A DNA stretch of 64,000 nucleotides from Acetispira formosa (nom. nud.) (GCA_023525915.1 CP026657.1:1922001-1986000); one strand, 5' to 3'; counted from the stretch's first letter, positions 28,579 through 37,650 are shown. Program-made: numbers and translations. Notes: generated from the letters alone by a model not told the origin.

Positions 28579-29190
28579 TCATCCCAGCCAGATAGGCGAG
28601 GCGGTGGAGTTCATCAGAGCCTTGCGCAGGTCTTCCGAGATGATCTCCAGGCCCATGGTGATGGGCACCAGCATCTGAAGGGAGAGGCCGAAGGTGCGGC
28701 TCCAGAGCTCTTCAAAGGTTTCGCGGCGCTTTTCACCGGCGGCGGCCAGCCAGATTTCATTTTCCTGATAGAGCCAGGCCACTTCCATCAATTCAGTGTT
28801 CAAGAGAGCCCGGCGCAGAAGCTCGGATTTGACCGCGTCCTTCAGTTCCTTTTTGGCCAGGCTGTTGGGTTTGCGGCCTATTTTCTCAATATACTGGGCC
28901 TCCCGAATGGCGTAATAGCGCGAGACGGTTTTGCCGGGAAGCTTGCGGGTGTCCAGGCGCAAAGTCATGGCCAGCATGCCGCCGAAGCGGTAGGTGGCCG
29001 GGTTGAAATTGCTGTCGAGATGGTTGAAGAACTCCACCCAGCCCAGGCTTTTTTCTTCCGGGGCGTGTTCAATATCGATGAAAGCGTTTTTGGTCAGCCG
29101 CTCGGTGATGTACTCATCGGTAAGTTCCTCCGGCGGCTCTTCGATCACCCGATAGCGGGTGAGTGATAATGATCCTTTTATCAGGCCCAT
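28579..29190 (-). CDS. RdgC-like recombination-associated protein
   Basis: A 203-residue protein resembling the short deltaproteobacterial RdgC group. RdgC of E. coli is a ring-shaped DNA-binding protein that restrains RecA. Supporting features: the N-terminal strand LIKGSLSLTRYRV, the GWVEFFNHLD segment near 50, RLDTRKLPGKTVSRYY near 78-93, and a Lys/Arg-rich helix KKELKDAVKSELLRRALLN. The late TFGLSLQMLVP segment also fits. It is much shorter than E. coli RdgC (about 300 residues), so the ring-forming C-terminus may be absent. It lies 46 bases after trpS. Confidence 0.6.
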   Translation of the reverse strand: MGLIKGSLSLTRYRVIEEPPEELTDEYITERLTKNAFIDIEHAPEEKSLGWVEFFNHLDSNFNPATYRFGGMLAMTLRLDTRKLPGKTVSRYYAIREAQYIEKIGRKPNSLAKKELKDAVKSELLRRALLNTELMEVAWLYQENEIWLAAAGEKRRETFEELWSRTFGLSLQMLVPITMGLEIISEDLRKALMNSTASPIWLG

Positions 29191-29236
29191 AAAAATCCTG
29201 TCTATCTGGCGGGGCGCTTAATGAGCCCGGCGGAAT

Positions 29237-30220
29237 TCAATAAATGAGGCCAACCCGGCGGCGGACGTCTTCCATGGTCACTTCAGCCACAGCCCTGGCC
29301 TTGGCGGCCCCGGCTTTCATGATGTCATGGATGGTGTCGGGGTCTTTAACCAGTTCGGCCCGTTTTTCCCTCTGCGGCTCGAAATAGTTCCAAATTATTT
29401 CCAGCAGTTCCTTTTTGGCCTCCACATATTTGAGGCCCGGGGTGAGGTAGCGGTCGCGCATTACGGCCGTCTGCTCGTCATTGGCGAAGAGTTTGTAGAG
29501 GGCGAAGAGGTTACAGTTATCAGGATCTTTGACTTCATTGACCCCGCGCGTGTCAGTGACGATGGACATGACCCGCTTTTTCAGTTCGTCCTTTTCCAGG
29601 AAAATTTCAATGGTGTTTTTGTAGCTTTTGCTCATCTTCTGGCCGTCGAGGCCGGGGATGGTGGCCACATTGTCGTCAATTAACGGCTCGGGCAGAACAA
29701 AAGTATCGCCATAGGTGAAATTGAAGCTCCCGGCAATATCGCGGGCCACTTCCACATGCTGTTTCTGATCTTTCCCAACCGGCACCAGATTGGCCTGATA
29801 CAGTATAATGTCGGCGGCCATGAGCACGGGATAGGCGAAAAGGCCGTGGTTGGGGGTCAGGCCCTTGGCTACCTTTTCTTTATAGGCGTGGCAGCGTTCC
29901 AGAAGGCCCATTGAGGTCATGTTATGCAGAATCCAGGTCAGTTCGGTGTGCTGATAGACGTCGCCCTGCACCCAGAAAGTGCTTTTTTCCGGGTCCAGCC
30001 CCAGGGCCAGGAAGTCGGTGACCGCATCGAGAGTATTTTTGGCCAGTGTCTCGGCCTCAAAAACCGTGGTCAGGGCATGGAGGTTGACGATGAAGCAGAA
30101 CAGGTCGCTTTTTTCCTGCCAGTTTATCATATGTTTCATCATACCGAAATAGTTGCCGATATGAAGACTGCCGGAAGGCTGGATGCCGGAAAGGACGCGT
30201 GGTTTCTGATTCGTCGTCAT
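29237..30220 (-). CDS. trpS: Tryptophanyl-tRNA synthetase
   Basis: Charges tRNA-Trp in the cytoplasm. 327 residues, the usual compact bacterial length. The HIGH motif reads PSGSLHIGNYFG near residues 14-25, and the KMSKS motif is intact within DGQKMSKSYKNTI near 193-205. A TTG lies one codon upstream, but the ATG at 30220 has AAGGAG eight to nine bases before it and is preferred. It begins the run trpS, RdgC-like, hypothetical on the minus strand. Confidence 0.96.
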   Translation of the reverse strand: MTTNQKPRVLSGIQPSGSLHIGNYFGMMKHMINWQEKSDLFCFIVNLHALTTVFEAETLAKNTLDAVTDFLALGLDPEKSTFWVQGDVYQHTELTWILHNMTSMGLLERCHAYKEKVAKGLTPNHGLFAYPVLMAADIILYQANLVPVGKDQKQHVEVARDIAGSFNFTYGDTFVLPEPLIDDNVATIPGLDGQKMSKSYKNTIEIFLEKDELKKRVMSIVTDTRGVNEVKDPDNCNLFALYKLFANDEQTAVMRDRYLTPGLKYVEAKKELLEIIWNYFEPQREKRAELVKDPDTIHDIMKAGAAKARAVAEVTMEDVRRRVGLIY

Positions 30221-30403
30221 CAAAATATCTCCTTGGTTAATCTTTATTCAAGGTTTTAGCATTTTCAGTGGGATAGCGGCACCGGATACTTGACCGGCAA
30301 TTCGGCCGCTATTGTCCAAGTTTAGGAATAATATAATTTATCCGCCCTGAAATGCAAGGATTTTAAGGTTTCAGCCGGGCAGGCGTTTGAAAGTGTTTGC
30401 GGT

Positions 30404-30562
30404 AAAACCCGGCAGGGCGGGCGAAAAAATTTCTGACGTCGCTCGTAATTTTCTCGTATTCCCGGCCGGGTGGCTGTGTCAGAGGTTTGTTTGTCCGTGG
30501 CCGTCCGGGGAGCAAAATTACGAGCGACTTACAGAAAATTTTTCGCCCGCCCTGCCTGGTCT
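30404..30562. repeat. Repeat family D, copy 1, first hairpin
   Basis: Arms starting near GGCAGGGCGGGCGAAAAAAT and including GTCGCTCGTAATTTT pair with the right half ending near 30562. The loop includes CCCGGCCGGGTGG. The same hairpin occurs at 56620-56770 with compensating changes in the arm tips. Confidence 0.85.
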
Positions 30563-30623
30563 GTGTCAGCGTTTGGTTGGGATGACGGTTGGGGGCTTCT
30601 CTATCATGAGCCAATCAGGACCA

Positions 30624-30891
30624 GGAGGGCGGGGCGGTGAGATTTCTCCAGAGGGGACCACGATTTTTGCTCCCCGGACGGGCCGCCGCTTTAAGGGAAA
30701 AGTCTACATTTTAAAAATAGCAGGTCGACCCCGTGGGGGAGACGGAGCGCCAGCGACTGGTTTTGAGGCTATAAAAGCAGCTCGCGAAGCAAAAACCACG
30801 CTTTTTGCGTAGCGGACGGGCTGCCAGTTTAAGGGAAAATGCCGTAATTAAAATCGCCCCACTCGGGAGATATCTCACCGCCCCGCCCTCC
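30624..30891. repeat. Repeat family D, copy 1, second hairpin with nested repeat B
   Basis: A perfect 20-bp inverted pair lies at 30624-30643 and 30872-30891. Between them are the D-family string GATTTTTGCTCCCCGGACGG and an inserted inverse copy of family B (about 30717-30856). In copy 2 of family D the same interval has no B element. The block ends 19 bases before the glmU stop. Confidence 0.85.
30717..30856 (-). repeat. Repeat family B, copy 6
   Basis: Carries GAGCGCCAGCGACTGG, AAAAACCACGCTTTTTGC and the TTTAAGGGAAAATGCCGTAA end. It lies in the loop of the second hairpin of family D copy 1. Confidence 0.8.
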
Positions 30892-30910
30892 GCGTTTTAT
30901 CTTTGCCGTT

Positions 30911-31951
30911 TCACTCGCCTGTTTCGGCCTTCAATTCCTGCCCGGACAGCGACTGCTGCCCATCAACTTTGGCCCCGGCTTCCACCCGGCAATCGTGGAG
31001 ATGACAGAAGGGCCCAATTTCCGCACCTTCGCCCACAGTGGTGTGGCCGGTGAGGATGACTGAGGGCCAGAGGGTCACATCCTTGGCCAGACGCACGGTG
31101 CATTCGATAAAGGTGGAGATCGGGCCGAGCATGGTCACCCCGGCCCTCATCCAGGCTTCGTTGATGCGATCCTTGAGTATGGCCTGGGCTCCGGCCAGTT
31201 CGTAGCGGTTGTTGATGCCCTGCACCTCATAGGCGAAAGCTTCGGGAATTTCAATCGCCGCCGCCGTCAGGCCGCGCGTGCGGAAATCTGACACCACATC
31301 GGTGAGATAATATTCTTTCTGTTCGTTGTCCGGGCTGAGGCGGTCAATGGATTCAAACAGTTTGGCGGCTTCAGCCAAATACAGGCCGGAGTTGATTTCA
31401 CGAATCTGGCGCTGTTCGTCGGTGGCGTCGCGGAATTCGACGATGCTTTCCAGCCAGTTGGCCTCATCACGGATTATGCGGCCATAGGCGGCCGGATCTT
31501 CCATTTCCACAGTCAGCACCGACAAATCCGCCCTAAGGGCCTGATGGGCCTTGAGGAAACCGTCCAGAGTATTGGGCGATATCAGCGGCACATCACCGGC
31601 CATTATCAGAATGGGTCCGGGAAAATCTTTCAAGACATCCTTGGCCATAGCCACAGCGTGACCAGTGCCCAATTGCTCGGTCTGGCGAACAAAGACCGGG
31701 TTGAGGGCCGCCTCACCTTCCGGGCGTCTGGCCGCATCCATGAAATCGGATACTTCTCGTTCCACTTCCTCAGCCCCGAAGCCGGTCACCACCACCAGCT
31801 TGGCCGGGGCCAGATAGCGGGCAGCATTAATGACGTGAGCCACCAGGGGCCGCCCCATAAGCTGGTGCAGCACCTTGGGTTTTTCGGAAAACATGCGGGT
31901 GCCGCGTCCGGCGGCCAGAATCAGAACAGCCGGGGCCGGTGATTCATTCAT
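30911..31951 (-). CDS. glmU: Short GlmU: UDP-GlcNAc pyrophosphorylase lacking the acetyltransferase active site
   Basis: Predicted to join UTP and GlcNAc-1-P to give UDP-GlcNAc, the precursor of peptidoglycan and LPS. The N-terminal half is canonical: LAAGRGTRMFSEKPKVLH (12-29), TEQLGTGHAV, MAGDVPL and EYYLTDVV. The protein ends at 346 residues after a few left-handed beta-helix turns, whereas GlmU is about 450. The conserved acetyltransferase residues near positions 330-390 of E. coli GlmU are missing, so GlcN-1-P acetylation must come from elsewhere. The tail QQSLSGQELKAETGE is unlike GlmU, and the stop lies next to a repeat block. Truncation by repeat insertion is possible but not shown. 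Confidence 0.85.
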   Translation of the reverse strand: MNESPAPAVLILAAGRGTRMFSEKPKVLHQLMGRPLVAHVINAARYLAPAKLVVVTGFGAEEVEREVSDFMDAARRPEGEAALNPVFVRQTEQLGTGHAVAMAKDVLKDFPGPILIMAGDVPLISPNTLDGFLKAHQALRADLSVLTVEMEDPAAYGRIIRDEANWLESIVEFRDATDEQRQIREINSGLYLAEAAKLFESIDRLSPDNEQKEYYLTDVVSDFRTRGLTAAAIEIPEAFAYEVQGINNRYELAGAQAILKDRINEAWMRAGVTMLGPISTFIECTVRLAKDVTLWPSVILTGHTTVGEGAEIGPFCHLHDCRVEAGAKVDGQQSLSGQELKAETGE

Positions 31952-31963
31952 AGCGTATCTCCT

Positions 31964-33115
31964 TTATGGAAGGTAGCCGAGTGTTTCCGTTTTAATTGCC
32001 ATCATGGCCAAGGGGGGACGGCCGCCTCCGCCAGGGGCCAATTCATAGGTGCCCAGGGCGTGGTGGCTGTTGCCGTTCAGAAAGGCGGCCACATTGCCGC
32101 TCGCGGCCGTGCTGGAAACCGCCTTAATCGCCAGGTTAATGCTGTCATAGGCCAGAGCCGCTATCCAGGTCGGTTGAATCTTGTATTCGTTGATATAGGC
32201 CGTCCTGAAGTCTTTGACCGCGCCGCCGCTGGCGGACAGATCCACCGGCAAAGCCAGGCTGAGGTTCAGCCGGAAAGATTCAAAAGCCGCCCCCACCTCC
32301 CGGAAGCCCAGAGATGTGCCGCCCCAGACGGGAACTTTGGAAAATTTAGAAGCGCCCAGTCGCGGGGCCAGTTCAATGCCCGCCGGAGGATTTACAGCCA
32401 CGATTATCAGCTCCGGGCTGTTTTTGGCGAATTCAGGGATTGCCGTCAAGTCGGCCTCTTGATCGATGGTCACCACTTGGGCGTTTTTATCCAGGGGCTT
32501 GATTGGCTCGGTTTTTTTGGGCGCCCGTTTGCCCGGGGTGGCGGGCGGTTCCGGCGGCTGGATTGGTGCGGCCAAGGTAGCGGTGAAGGTTTCGGCCAAG
32601 GCTGAATTAGTCTCACCCGGCGCGGCTATGATCAGAATCCGGCGCGGCCTTTTCTTCATTGTCAGTACCTGCATGGCCAGATATTCACCCTGCTCGCTGC
32701 TGGTGGGCATCAGACGGAAAAAATTCTCCGGCCCCAGGGCCGCGCCCTCTTTGGTGGTGATGAAGGGCAGAAGCACAGCCTTTTTCAGATAAATATAGCG
32801 CGGCGCATCCTCCGCCAGACGGCTTTCCGTAAAATAGCCGGCAATGACCGGCACATTCTGGAAAGATAAATCATCAGGCAGAGGAGTGGATTCATCCACA
32901 ATTGTCATCCCGAAGCCTCCGCCCAGGGTCGAGAGGGCCAGTTCAGCCCCGTTGACCGCGCTTTGGCCAAAACGGGCCAACGGCCCTTCCAGCGGCACAG
33001 CCAGCACCAGGGTAGCTGAATCGTCCGCCGGGCTGTCGGCCCAAACGGACGGCGGCGCGGCGGAAAAAAGCATGACGCAGAGCGCCAGGCCAAATATAGT
33101 CCTAAAAAAAGACAA
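31964..33115 (-). CDS. Periplasmic binding protein (type I fold), receptor/LpoA-like
   Basis: A 383-residue secreted protein with a signal peptide (about 1-26, ending in SVWA). The rest follows the Leu/Ile/Val-binding receptor fold: VLAVPLEGPLARFGQSAVNGAELAL near 37-61, then VIAGYFTES, the middle RILIIAAPGETNS, and a late hinge region. No permease or ATPase genes adjoin it. It may therefore be a regulator-type family member, such as penicillin-binding protein activators, and not a transport receptor. A Pro/Lys-rich insert (about 183-203) interrupts the domain. It lies between der and glmU on the same strand, with 12 bases before glmU. Confidence 0.75.
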   Translation of the reverse strand: MSFFRTIFGLALCVMLFSAAPPSVWADSPADDSATLVLAVPLEGPLARFGQSAVNGAELALSTLGGGFGMTIVDESTPLPDDLSFQNVPVIAGYFTESRLAEDAPRYIYLKKAVLLPFITTKEGAALGPENFFRLMPTSSEQGEYLAMQVLTMKKRPRRILIIAAPGETNSALAETFTATLAAPIQPPEPPATPGKRAPKKTEPIKPLDKNAQVVTIDQEADLTAIPEFAKNSPELIIVAVNPPAGIELAPRLGASKFSKVPVWGGTSLGFREVGAAFESFRLNLSLALPVDLSASGGAVKDFRTAYINEYKIQPTWIAALAYDSINLAIKAVSSTAASGNVAAFLNGNSHHALGTYELAPGGGGRPPLAMMAIKTETLGYLP

Positions 33116-33128
33116 TGGTTTCGCTCAC

Positions 33129-34472
33129 TTATTTCTTTTTCTCATTTTTGTCGTGCCGTCCGCTTCTGGCCCGCAAATAGAGCCGCACCGGAGCCAGATC
33201 AAGGCCGAAGGCCTCTTTCAGGCGGTTGACCAGAAAACGTTGATAAGAAAAATGGACCGAGCCCGGCTTGTTGGTAAAAACCACAAAGGTCGGCGGCTGG
33301 GTGGAAACCTGAGTGGAGTAATAAAACTTCAGGCGGCCACTGCCAGCATAAGGCGGGGTGTGGGCTTCCACCGCTGTTTCGATGACCCGGTTAACCTCGG
33401 CCGTGGAGGCCCGGAAGCGGTATTGCCCCATTATTTTATCAATCAGCCCGAACAGGCGATCCACTCGCAAACCGGTTTTGGCTGAAGCTGTGACGACCGG
33501 CGCGCTTTCCAGAAAAGCCATTTTCAGATCCAGGGCCCGGTTTAAATCCTTCTGGGTGTCGGCCCGGTCTTTGACCGCATCCCACTTGTTGGCCATGATG
33601 ATCAGCGGACGGCCCCGCTCATGGGCGTAACCGGCGATGTGGGCATCCTGTTCTGACAGACCCTCGGTGGAATCCACCACCAAAATAGCGATGTCGGCCC
33701 GGTCCAGGCTCCTGAGGGCCCGCATAACCGAAAGCTTTTCCAGCTTTTCATCAACCTTGCCCTTCCGCCGTACCCCGGCCGTATCCACAAAAATATAGGA
33801 TTTGCCGTTTTTCTCAATGGTCACATCCACCGCGTCGCGAGTAGTGCCCGGACGGTGGTCCACCACTACCCGCTCCTCACCGGAGAGATAGTTGATCAGA
33901 GACGATTTCCCGGCGTTGGGGCGGCCGATGACCGCCACCTTGGGCGGCGTGTCCGCGCCTTCCTCCTCGGCCTCTTTCAGGGGCAGATATTGGGCCAGGG
34001 CTTCGCGGAAATCTTTCAGGCCGTAGCCGTGGGCGGCCGAAACCGGCCAAAGGTTGTCCAGCCCCATCTCGTGAAATTCAGGGAGGTTCGTTTCCTTTTC
34101 ATAACTGTCAATTTTGTTGACGGCCACCAGATAGGGCCGACCGGACTTGCGGATGACCCCGGCCAGTTCGATGTCATGGGGAGTGATGCCGTCCTTGCCG
34201 TCCACCACCAGGACGGTCAAGTCTGATTCATCCAGGGCGGCCAGAGCCTGAGTCTTGATCTGGCCGATAAGGGGATCGAGGTCGGTGGGGTCAAAACCTC
34301 CGGTATCGATTATGGTGCCCTGGCGGTCATCAATGGTTATGGGGCTGTAGTGACGGTCACGGGTCACCCCGGGACGGTCGTCGACCAGGGCCATGGGTTT
34401 TCCGGCCAGCCGGTTAAAGAGGGTTGATTTGCCCACATTGGGCCGCCCGACCAGGGCTATCAAGGCACACAT
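33129..34472 (-). CDS. der: Ribosome assembly GTPase Der (EngA)
   Basis: Double-GTPase needed for 50S maturation. 447 residues. G domain 1 has GRPNVGKST at 9-17, DTGGF and NKID. G domain 2 has GRPNAGKSS near 182-190, DTAGV, and NKWD. A KH-like C-terminal domain (about 350-435) ends in a basic tail. A GGAGAT site lies just before the ATG. It is 13 bases upstream of the binding-protein gene. Confidence 0.97.
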   Translation of the reverse strand: MCALIALVGRPNVGKSTLFNRLAGKPMALVDDRPGVTRDRHYSPITIDDRQGTIIDTGGFDPTDLDPLIGQIKTQALAALDESDLTVLVVDGKDGITPHDIELAGVIRKSGRPYLVAVNKIDSYEKETNLPEFHEMGLDNLWPVSAAHGYGLKDFREALAQYLPLKEAEEEGADTPPKVAVIGRPNAGKSSLINYLSGEERVVVDHRPGTTRDAVDVTIEKNGKSYIFVDTAGVRRKGKVDEKLEKLSVMRALRSLDRADIAILVVDSTEGLSEQDAHIAGYAHERGRPLIIMANKWDAVKDRADTQKDLNRALDLKMAFLESAPVVTASAKTGLRVDRLFGLIDKIMGQYRFRASTAEVNRVIETAVEAHTPPYAGSGRLKFYYSTQVSTQPPTFVVFTNKPGSVHFSYQRFLVNRLKEAFGLDLAPVRLYLRARSGRHDKNEKKK

Positions 34473-34543
34473 ATTATCTCCAAACGTTCACGGCCTTTGC
34501 CTGTCCCGTGCGTTGCATAAAAATGATCTTAAAGGCAGCCTGT

Positions 34544-35575
34544 TCAACAGGAGCTTTTCAACTGATTCAGGGCTGCGGCGGCGCATCCGGCCAGAAGGGG
34601 CCACCCGGCCAGGGCCGGATCTTTGAAATGTTCGGCCAGCCTTTCAGCGGCCGGGAGCATCCAGGCGGAAAAATCTTTGCCCTCGCCGCAGAATTTTCCA
34701 TAAGCCCCCAAATTCTGCATCAGGCGGGCGGCCCCGGTGAAGAGCAGTTCGCGGCGGAACTTTTCAACATCCCGCCGCCCGGCGGCCTCAAGGTAAATGT
34801 CTATGAAACGTTCCCTCCAGCCCGGAGGAATACTCACATATGGATCGTTCAAGAGGCTGGCCAGATCGTAAGCCGCCGGACCTCGCCTGGCCCCCTGCCA
34901 GTCAATCAGGGCCGGGCCGTTTGGGGCGGCCAGAACATTTCGGCTCTGAAAATCCCGGTGGATAAGGACATCAGCCGGAGCCTCCCTTGCCACCTCACAG
35001 CTGAAGAGGGCCGCTTCGCGCCTTATTTCCGGCCCCGGCTTCGGCTGTTTCAAATAACCGGCCAGAAAAGATTCCAGGAAATAAATGATTTCCTTTTCCT
35101 CCACCATGGCCGCGTCATAAACCGGCTCCTGGTGGCACCAGCCGCTTTGGAAACCGTCCAGCCCCTTGAGGTGGAAATCAGCCATCAGCCGCACTGTACG
35201 GCCATACAATTCTTCAGCTTCCGCGCTGGGGCCGTTTTTAAGGCTGTCAGCCAGATGCGAATCACCCAGATCTTCCAGGATAAAAAATCCCCATTCCGGC
35301 TGATAGCCGCGAATTTCCGGCAGATTCAGCCCCAAAGCTTTCAAATGGCGGCCGATGTTCAGCCAGGCCCGGTTCTCGGCCGCATCAGGGCCGTGCATGG
35401 CCAGAAGAGCTTTTCCCGCCAGGGTTGAGCCAGAGAGGCCCGAAAGCCTCCAGTAGCGGCGGCTGCCTCCGTCTCCGGCCAGGGGAATCAGGTCGGCGGG
35501 CCGCCCCAGAAACTCCGCCGCCCAGGACGACAGGGCCAGAGGTATGGCGGCTTTGTCAGCAGCCGGGCACATCAC
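34544..35575 (-). CDS. amgK: AmgK-like anomeric MurNAc/GlcNAc kinase
   Basis: APH-fold kinase, 343 residues, expected to phosphorylate MurNAc (and GlcNAc) at C1 in the peptidoglycan recycling route that bypasses GlcN-6-P. Visible: LAGDGGSRRYWR near 32-43, ILEDLGD near 99-105, the catalytic loop IHRDFQSRN at 205-213, and IDWQGARRGPAAYDLASLL at 224-242. The assignment leans on context: its start overlaps by 20 bases the end of a MurU-like nucleotidyltransferase gene, exactly the AmgK-MurU pair described in Pseudomonas. Without that context it would be called an APH-family kinase. Confidence 0.8.
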   Translation of the reverse strand: MMCPAADKAAIPLALSSWAAEFLGRPADLIPLAGDGGSRRYWRLSGLSGSTLAGKALLAMHGPDAAENRAWLNIGRHLKALGLNLPEIRGYQPEWGFFILEDLGDSHLADSLKNGPSAEAEELYGRTVRLMADFHLKGLDGFQSGWCHQEPVYDAAMVEEKEIIYFLESFLAGYLKQPKPGPEIRREAALFSCEVAREAPADVLIHRDFQSRNVLAAPNGPALIDWQGARRGPAAYDLASLLNDPYVSIPPGWRERFIDIYLEAAGRRDVEKFRRELLFTGAARLMQNLGAYGKFCGEGKDFSAWMLPAAERLAEHFKDPALAGWPLLAGCAAAALNQLKSSC

Positions 35576-36494
35576 AGAAAAACCCGCCGTCGATTTTATG
35601 GTCTTCAGGTATGGCCCCGCTGATGACGGCCTTTTTGAGCGAAGCCCCGGCCGCCACCACCGAGCCGGGCCAGATTACGCAGTTTTCCACGTCCGCCCCC
35701 TTTTCAATCACCGCCTGAGCCCCGATGACGTTCCAGCCGCTCAGTTTTCCTTCCACCTTGGCGGTGGAGTGAATGATGGTGCGCCCGGCCGCCAGCGTTT
35801 CATTGAGCCGCCAGTAATCGCCGATGGTGCCCATATCCTGCCAGATGGCCGGGTCATAGGTCCAGCCGTGAATTTCCGCACCTTCATCCATGGCCTCACT
35901 GAAGACCTTGATGATATCGCTGAAGCCGGGCGGAATCAGCTCAAAAATTTCCGACGACATGGCCATGACTCCGCAATAAGTGCGGCGACCCAGTTCACCC
36001 TCCACCTTCTCCGGCTGCCGGAAAGCCAGGATACGGCCCTCTTCGCCCACCGAGACGTTGGCCGGGCCGATATTTTCCAGAAGGCCCAGCGTGGCCAGAC
36101 GGCCCGGTGCGGACAGATGCTGGCGAGAGATTTTCACCAGTTCGAAATCAGAAAAGATATCGGCGTTGATGACCAGAAAATTGTCGGCGTTCAACAGGGG
36201 CGCGGCTTTTTTCAGCCCGCCGCCCGTGCCCATGAGCTCCTCTTCCAGGGAAGGGATGATTTCCAGCTTGTTTTTGAAACTGACGGCCAGCTTGTCAATA
36301 TATTCCAGCATCATCGGGGCCATGTAATGGGCGTTGATGACGATTCTTTCAACCCCGGCTGAAGAAAGGAATTCGGCCCACCATTCCAGCATGGTCTTGT
36401 TGAGAACGTGAAACAGGGGTTTAGGGCGAACCAGCGTCAGCGGACGGAGACGCTGGCCAAACCCGGCGGCCAGAAGCATTGCCGTTTTGATCAT
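35556..36494 (-). CDS. murU: MurU-like N-acetylmuramate-1-phosphate uridylyltransferase
   Basis: Sugar-phosphate nucleotidyltransferase of 312 residues. N-terminal signature MLLAAGFGQRLRPLT (5-19) followed by KPLFHVLN, then GTGGGLKKA and VINADIF. The role as MurU, making UDP-MurNAc from MurNAc-1-P, is inferred from the overlap with the AmgK-like gene. It is longer than Pseudomonas MurU (about 220 residues) by a C-terminal left-handed-helix extension (about 215-300). A role on another sugar-1-P is therefore possible. The frame is open 17 codons upstream, but the ATG at 36494 has a GGAG site and lies two bases after the era stop. Confidence 0.75.
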   Translation of the reverse strand: MIKTAMLLAAGFGQRLRPLTLVRPKPLFHVLNKTMLEWWAEFLSSAGVERIVINAHYMAPMMLEYIDKLAVSFKNKLEIIPSLEEELMGTGGGLKKAAPLLNADNFLVINADIFSDFELVKISRQHLSAPGRLATLGLLENIGPANVSVGEEGRILAFRQPEKVEGELGRRTYCGVMAMSSEIFELIPPGFSDIIKVFSEAMDEGAEIHGWTYDPAIWQDMGTIGDYWRLNETLAAGRTIIHSTAKVEGKLSGWNVIGAQAVIEKGADVENCVIWPGSVVAAGASLKKAVISGAIPEDHKIDGGFFCDVPGC

Positions 36495-36496
36495 AA

Positions 36497-37396
36497 TCAG
36501 TCTCCATAGCCAAATTCGAGGAGCGTCGATTTTTTCTTGCTCCAATCGCGGGTGGTGCGCACGAAAAGTTTCAGAAAAACTTTTTCACCCACCATCCTTT
36601 CGATATTCAAACGGGCCGTCTGGCCGATTTTTTTGAGCATCGAGCCGCCCTTGCCGATGATCACGCCTTTTTGGCTTTCCTTTTCCACATGAATGGTGGC
36701 CATGATGCTTATCAGGCCCCCTTCATCCTTAAATTCATCCACCGTCACGGCCGTGGAATAGGGAATCTCCTGGCTGGTGAGCTTGAAGACGGCCTCACGC
36801 ACCATTTCCCCGGCGATAATCCTCTCCGGCTGGTCGGTGAGGGTGTCTCCGGGATAGAAGGGCGGATTTTCCGGCAGAATTTTTATTATTTCGTCCAGCA
36901 GCGCCCTCACCCCATCACCGGTTTTGGCCGATATGGGCACAATAACCTGAGGATGCACGGCTTCCTCAATTTCCTTGATCAAGGGGAGGATGGCGGCTTT
37001 ATCCGGGGCCGCGTCCACCTTGTTGAGGGCCACCACCAGGGGCCGCTTGCTTTGGGCGACGGCCTCCAGCGCGGTCTTATGCTCGGCCCCGCGGCGGACT
37101 CCGTCCACCACCCACAGGGCCAGATCGCTGTCTTCCAGGGCGGCCAGGGCCCTGTTCATCATCTCACGGTTCAACAGAGCCTGCCCTGGCGCGTGAAGCC
37201 CGGGAGTGTCCCAGAAAATAAGCTGGGAATCATCTTCGCTCATTACGCCTAAAATGCGGTGCCGGGTGGTCTGGGGCTTGGAGGTGACAATGGCCACTTT
37301 TTCCCCAAGAACGTAATTCAGAAAAGTTGATTTGCCGGCGTTCGGCGCGCCCACTATGGCCACAAACCCGGCCCGGTGGGCTTTATTTTCATGCAT
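36497..37396 (-). CDS. era: Ribosome assembly GTPase Era
   Basis: Binds the 3' end of 16S rRNA during 30S assembly. 299 residues. G1 GAPNAGKST at 16-24, switch segment SKPQTTRHRILG near 38-49, DTPGLH near 58-63, NKVD near 124-127, and a C-terminal KH domain with GVIIGKGGSMLKKIG near 235-249. The ATG lies after a short AT-rich leader. The downstream murU start is two bases past the stop, giving the coupled order era, murU, amgK. Confidence 0.97.
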   Translation of the reverse strand: MHENKAHRAGFVAIVGAPNAGKSTFLNYVLGEKVAIVTSKPQTTRHRILGVMSEDDSQLIFWDTPGLHAPGQALLNREMMNRALAALEDSDLALWVVDGVRRGAEHKTALEAVAQSKRPLVVALNKVDAAPDKAAILPLIKEIEEAVHPQVIVPISAKTGDGVRALLDEIIKILPENPPFYPGDTLTDQPERIIAGEMVREAVFKLTSQEIPYSTAVTVDEFKDEGGLISIMATIHVEKESQKGVIIGKGGSMLKKIGQTARLNIERMVGEKVFLKLFVRTTRDWSKKKSTLLEFGYGD

Positions 37397-37440
37397 TATA
37401 AAAACTCCCGATTGAAACTATTTCCCATAAATTTGCGGCC

Positions 37441-37540
37441 CCTCCGCTACGCAAAAAGCGTGGTTTTTGCTTCGCGAGTTACCACATCGGCTTCAAAAAC
37501 AGTCGCTGGCGCTCCGTCTCGCCATCCATGGCTCGACCAC
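37441..37540 (+). repeat. Repeat family B, copy 7 (partial)
   Basis: Contains CTACGCAAAAAGCGTGG and CAGTCGCTGGCGCTCCGTC, but lacks both inverted ends. It sits between rnc and era. Confidence 0.75.
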
Positions 37541-37567
37541 TTAAACCCGCCCCAAGCCGATCAGGCA

Positions 37568-37650
37568 GCCGCCGGGAGAAATGTTTTTGCCCGGTTCCGT
37601 GACTCGCGACCCCCGGAACGGAACCGGGCAAAAACATTTCTCCCGGCGGC
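37568..37650. repeat. Repeat family C, copy 2
   Basis: Same outer arms as copy 1. Inner arms read CCCGGTTCCG and CGGAACCGGG with GACTCGCGACCCC in the loop. The following bases CAAAATTTTAAGCGTTACAC (37667-37686) recur, with small changes, after family E at 46721-46740. Confidence 0.85.
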
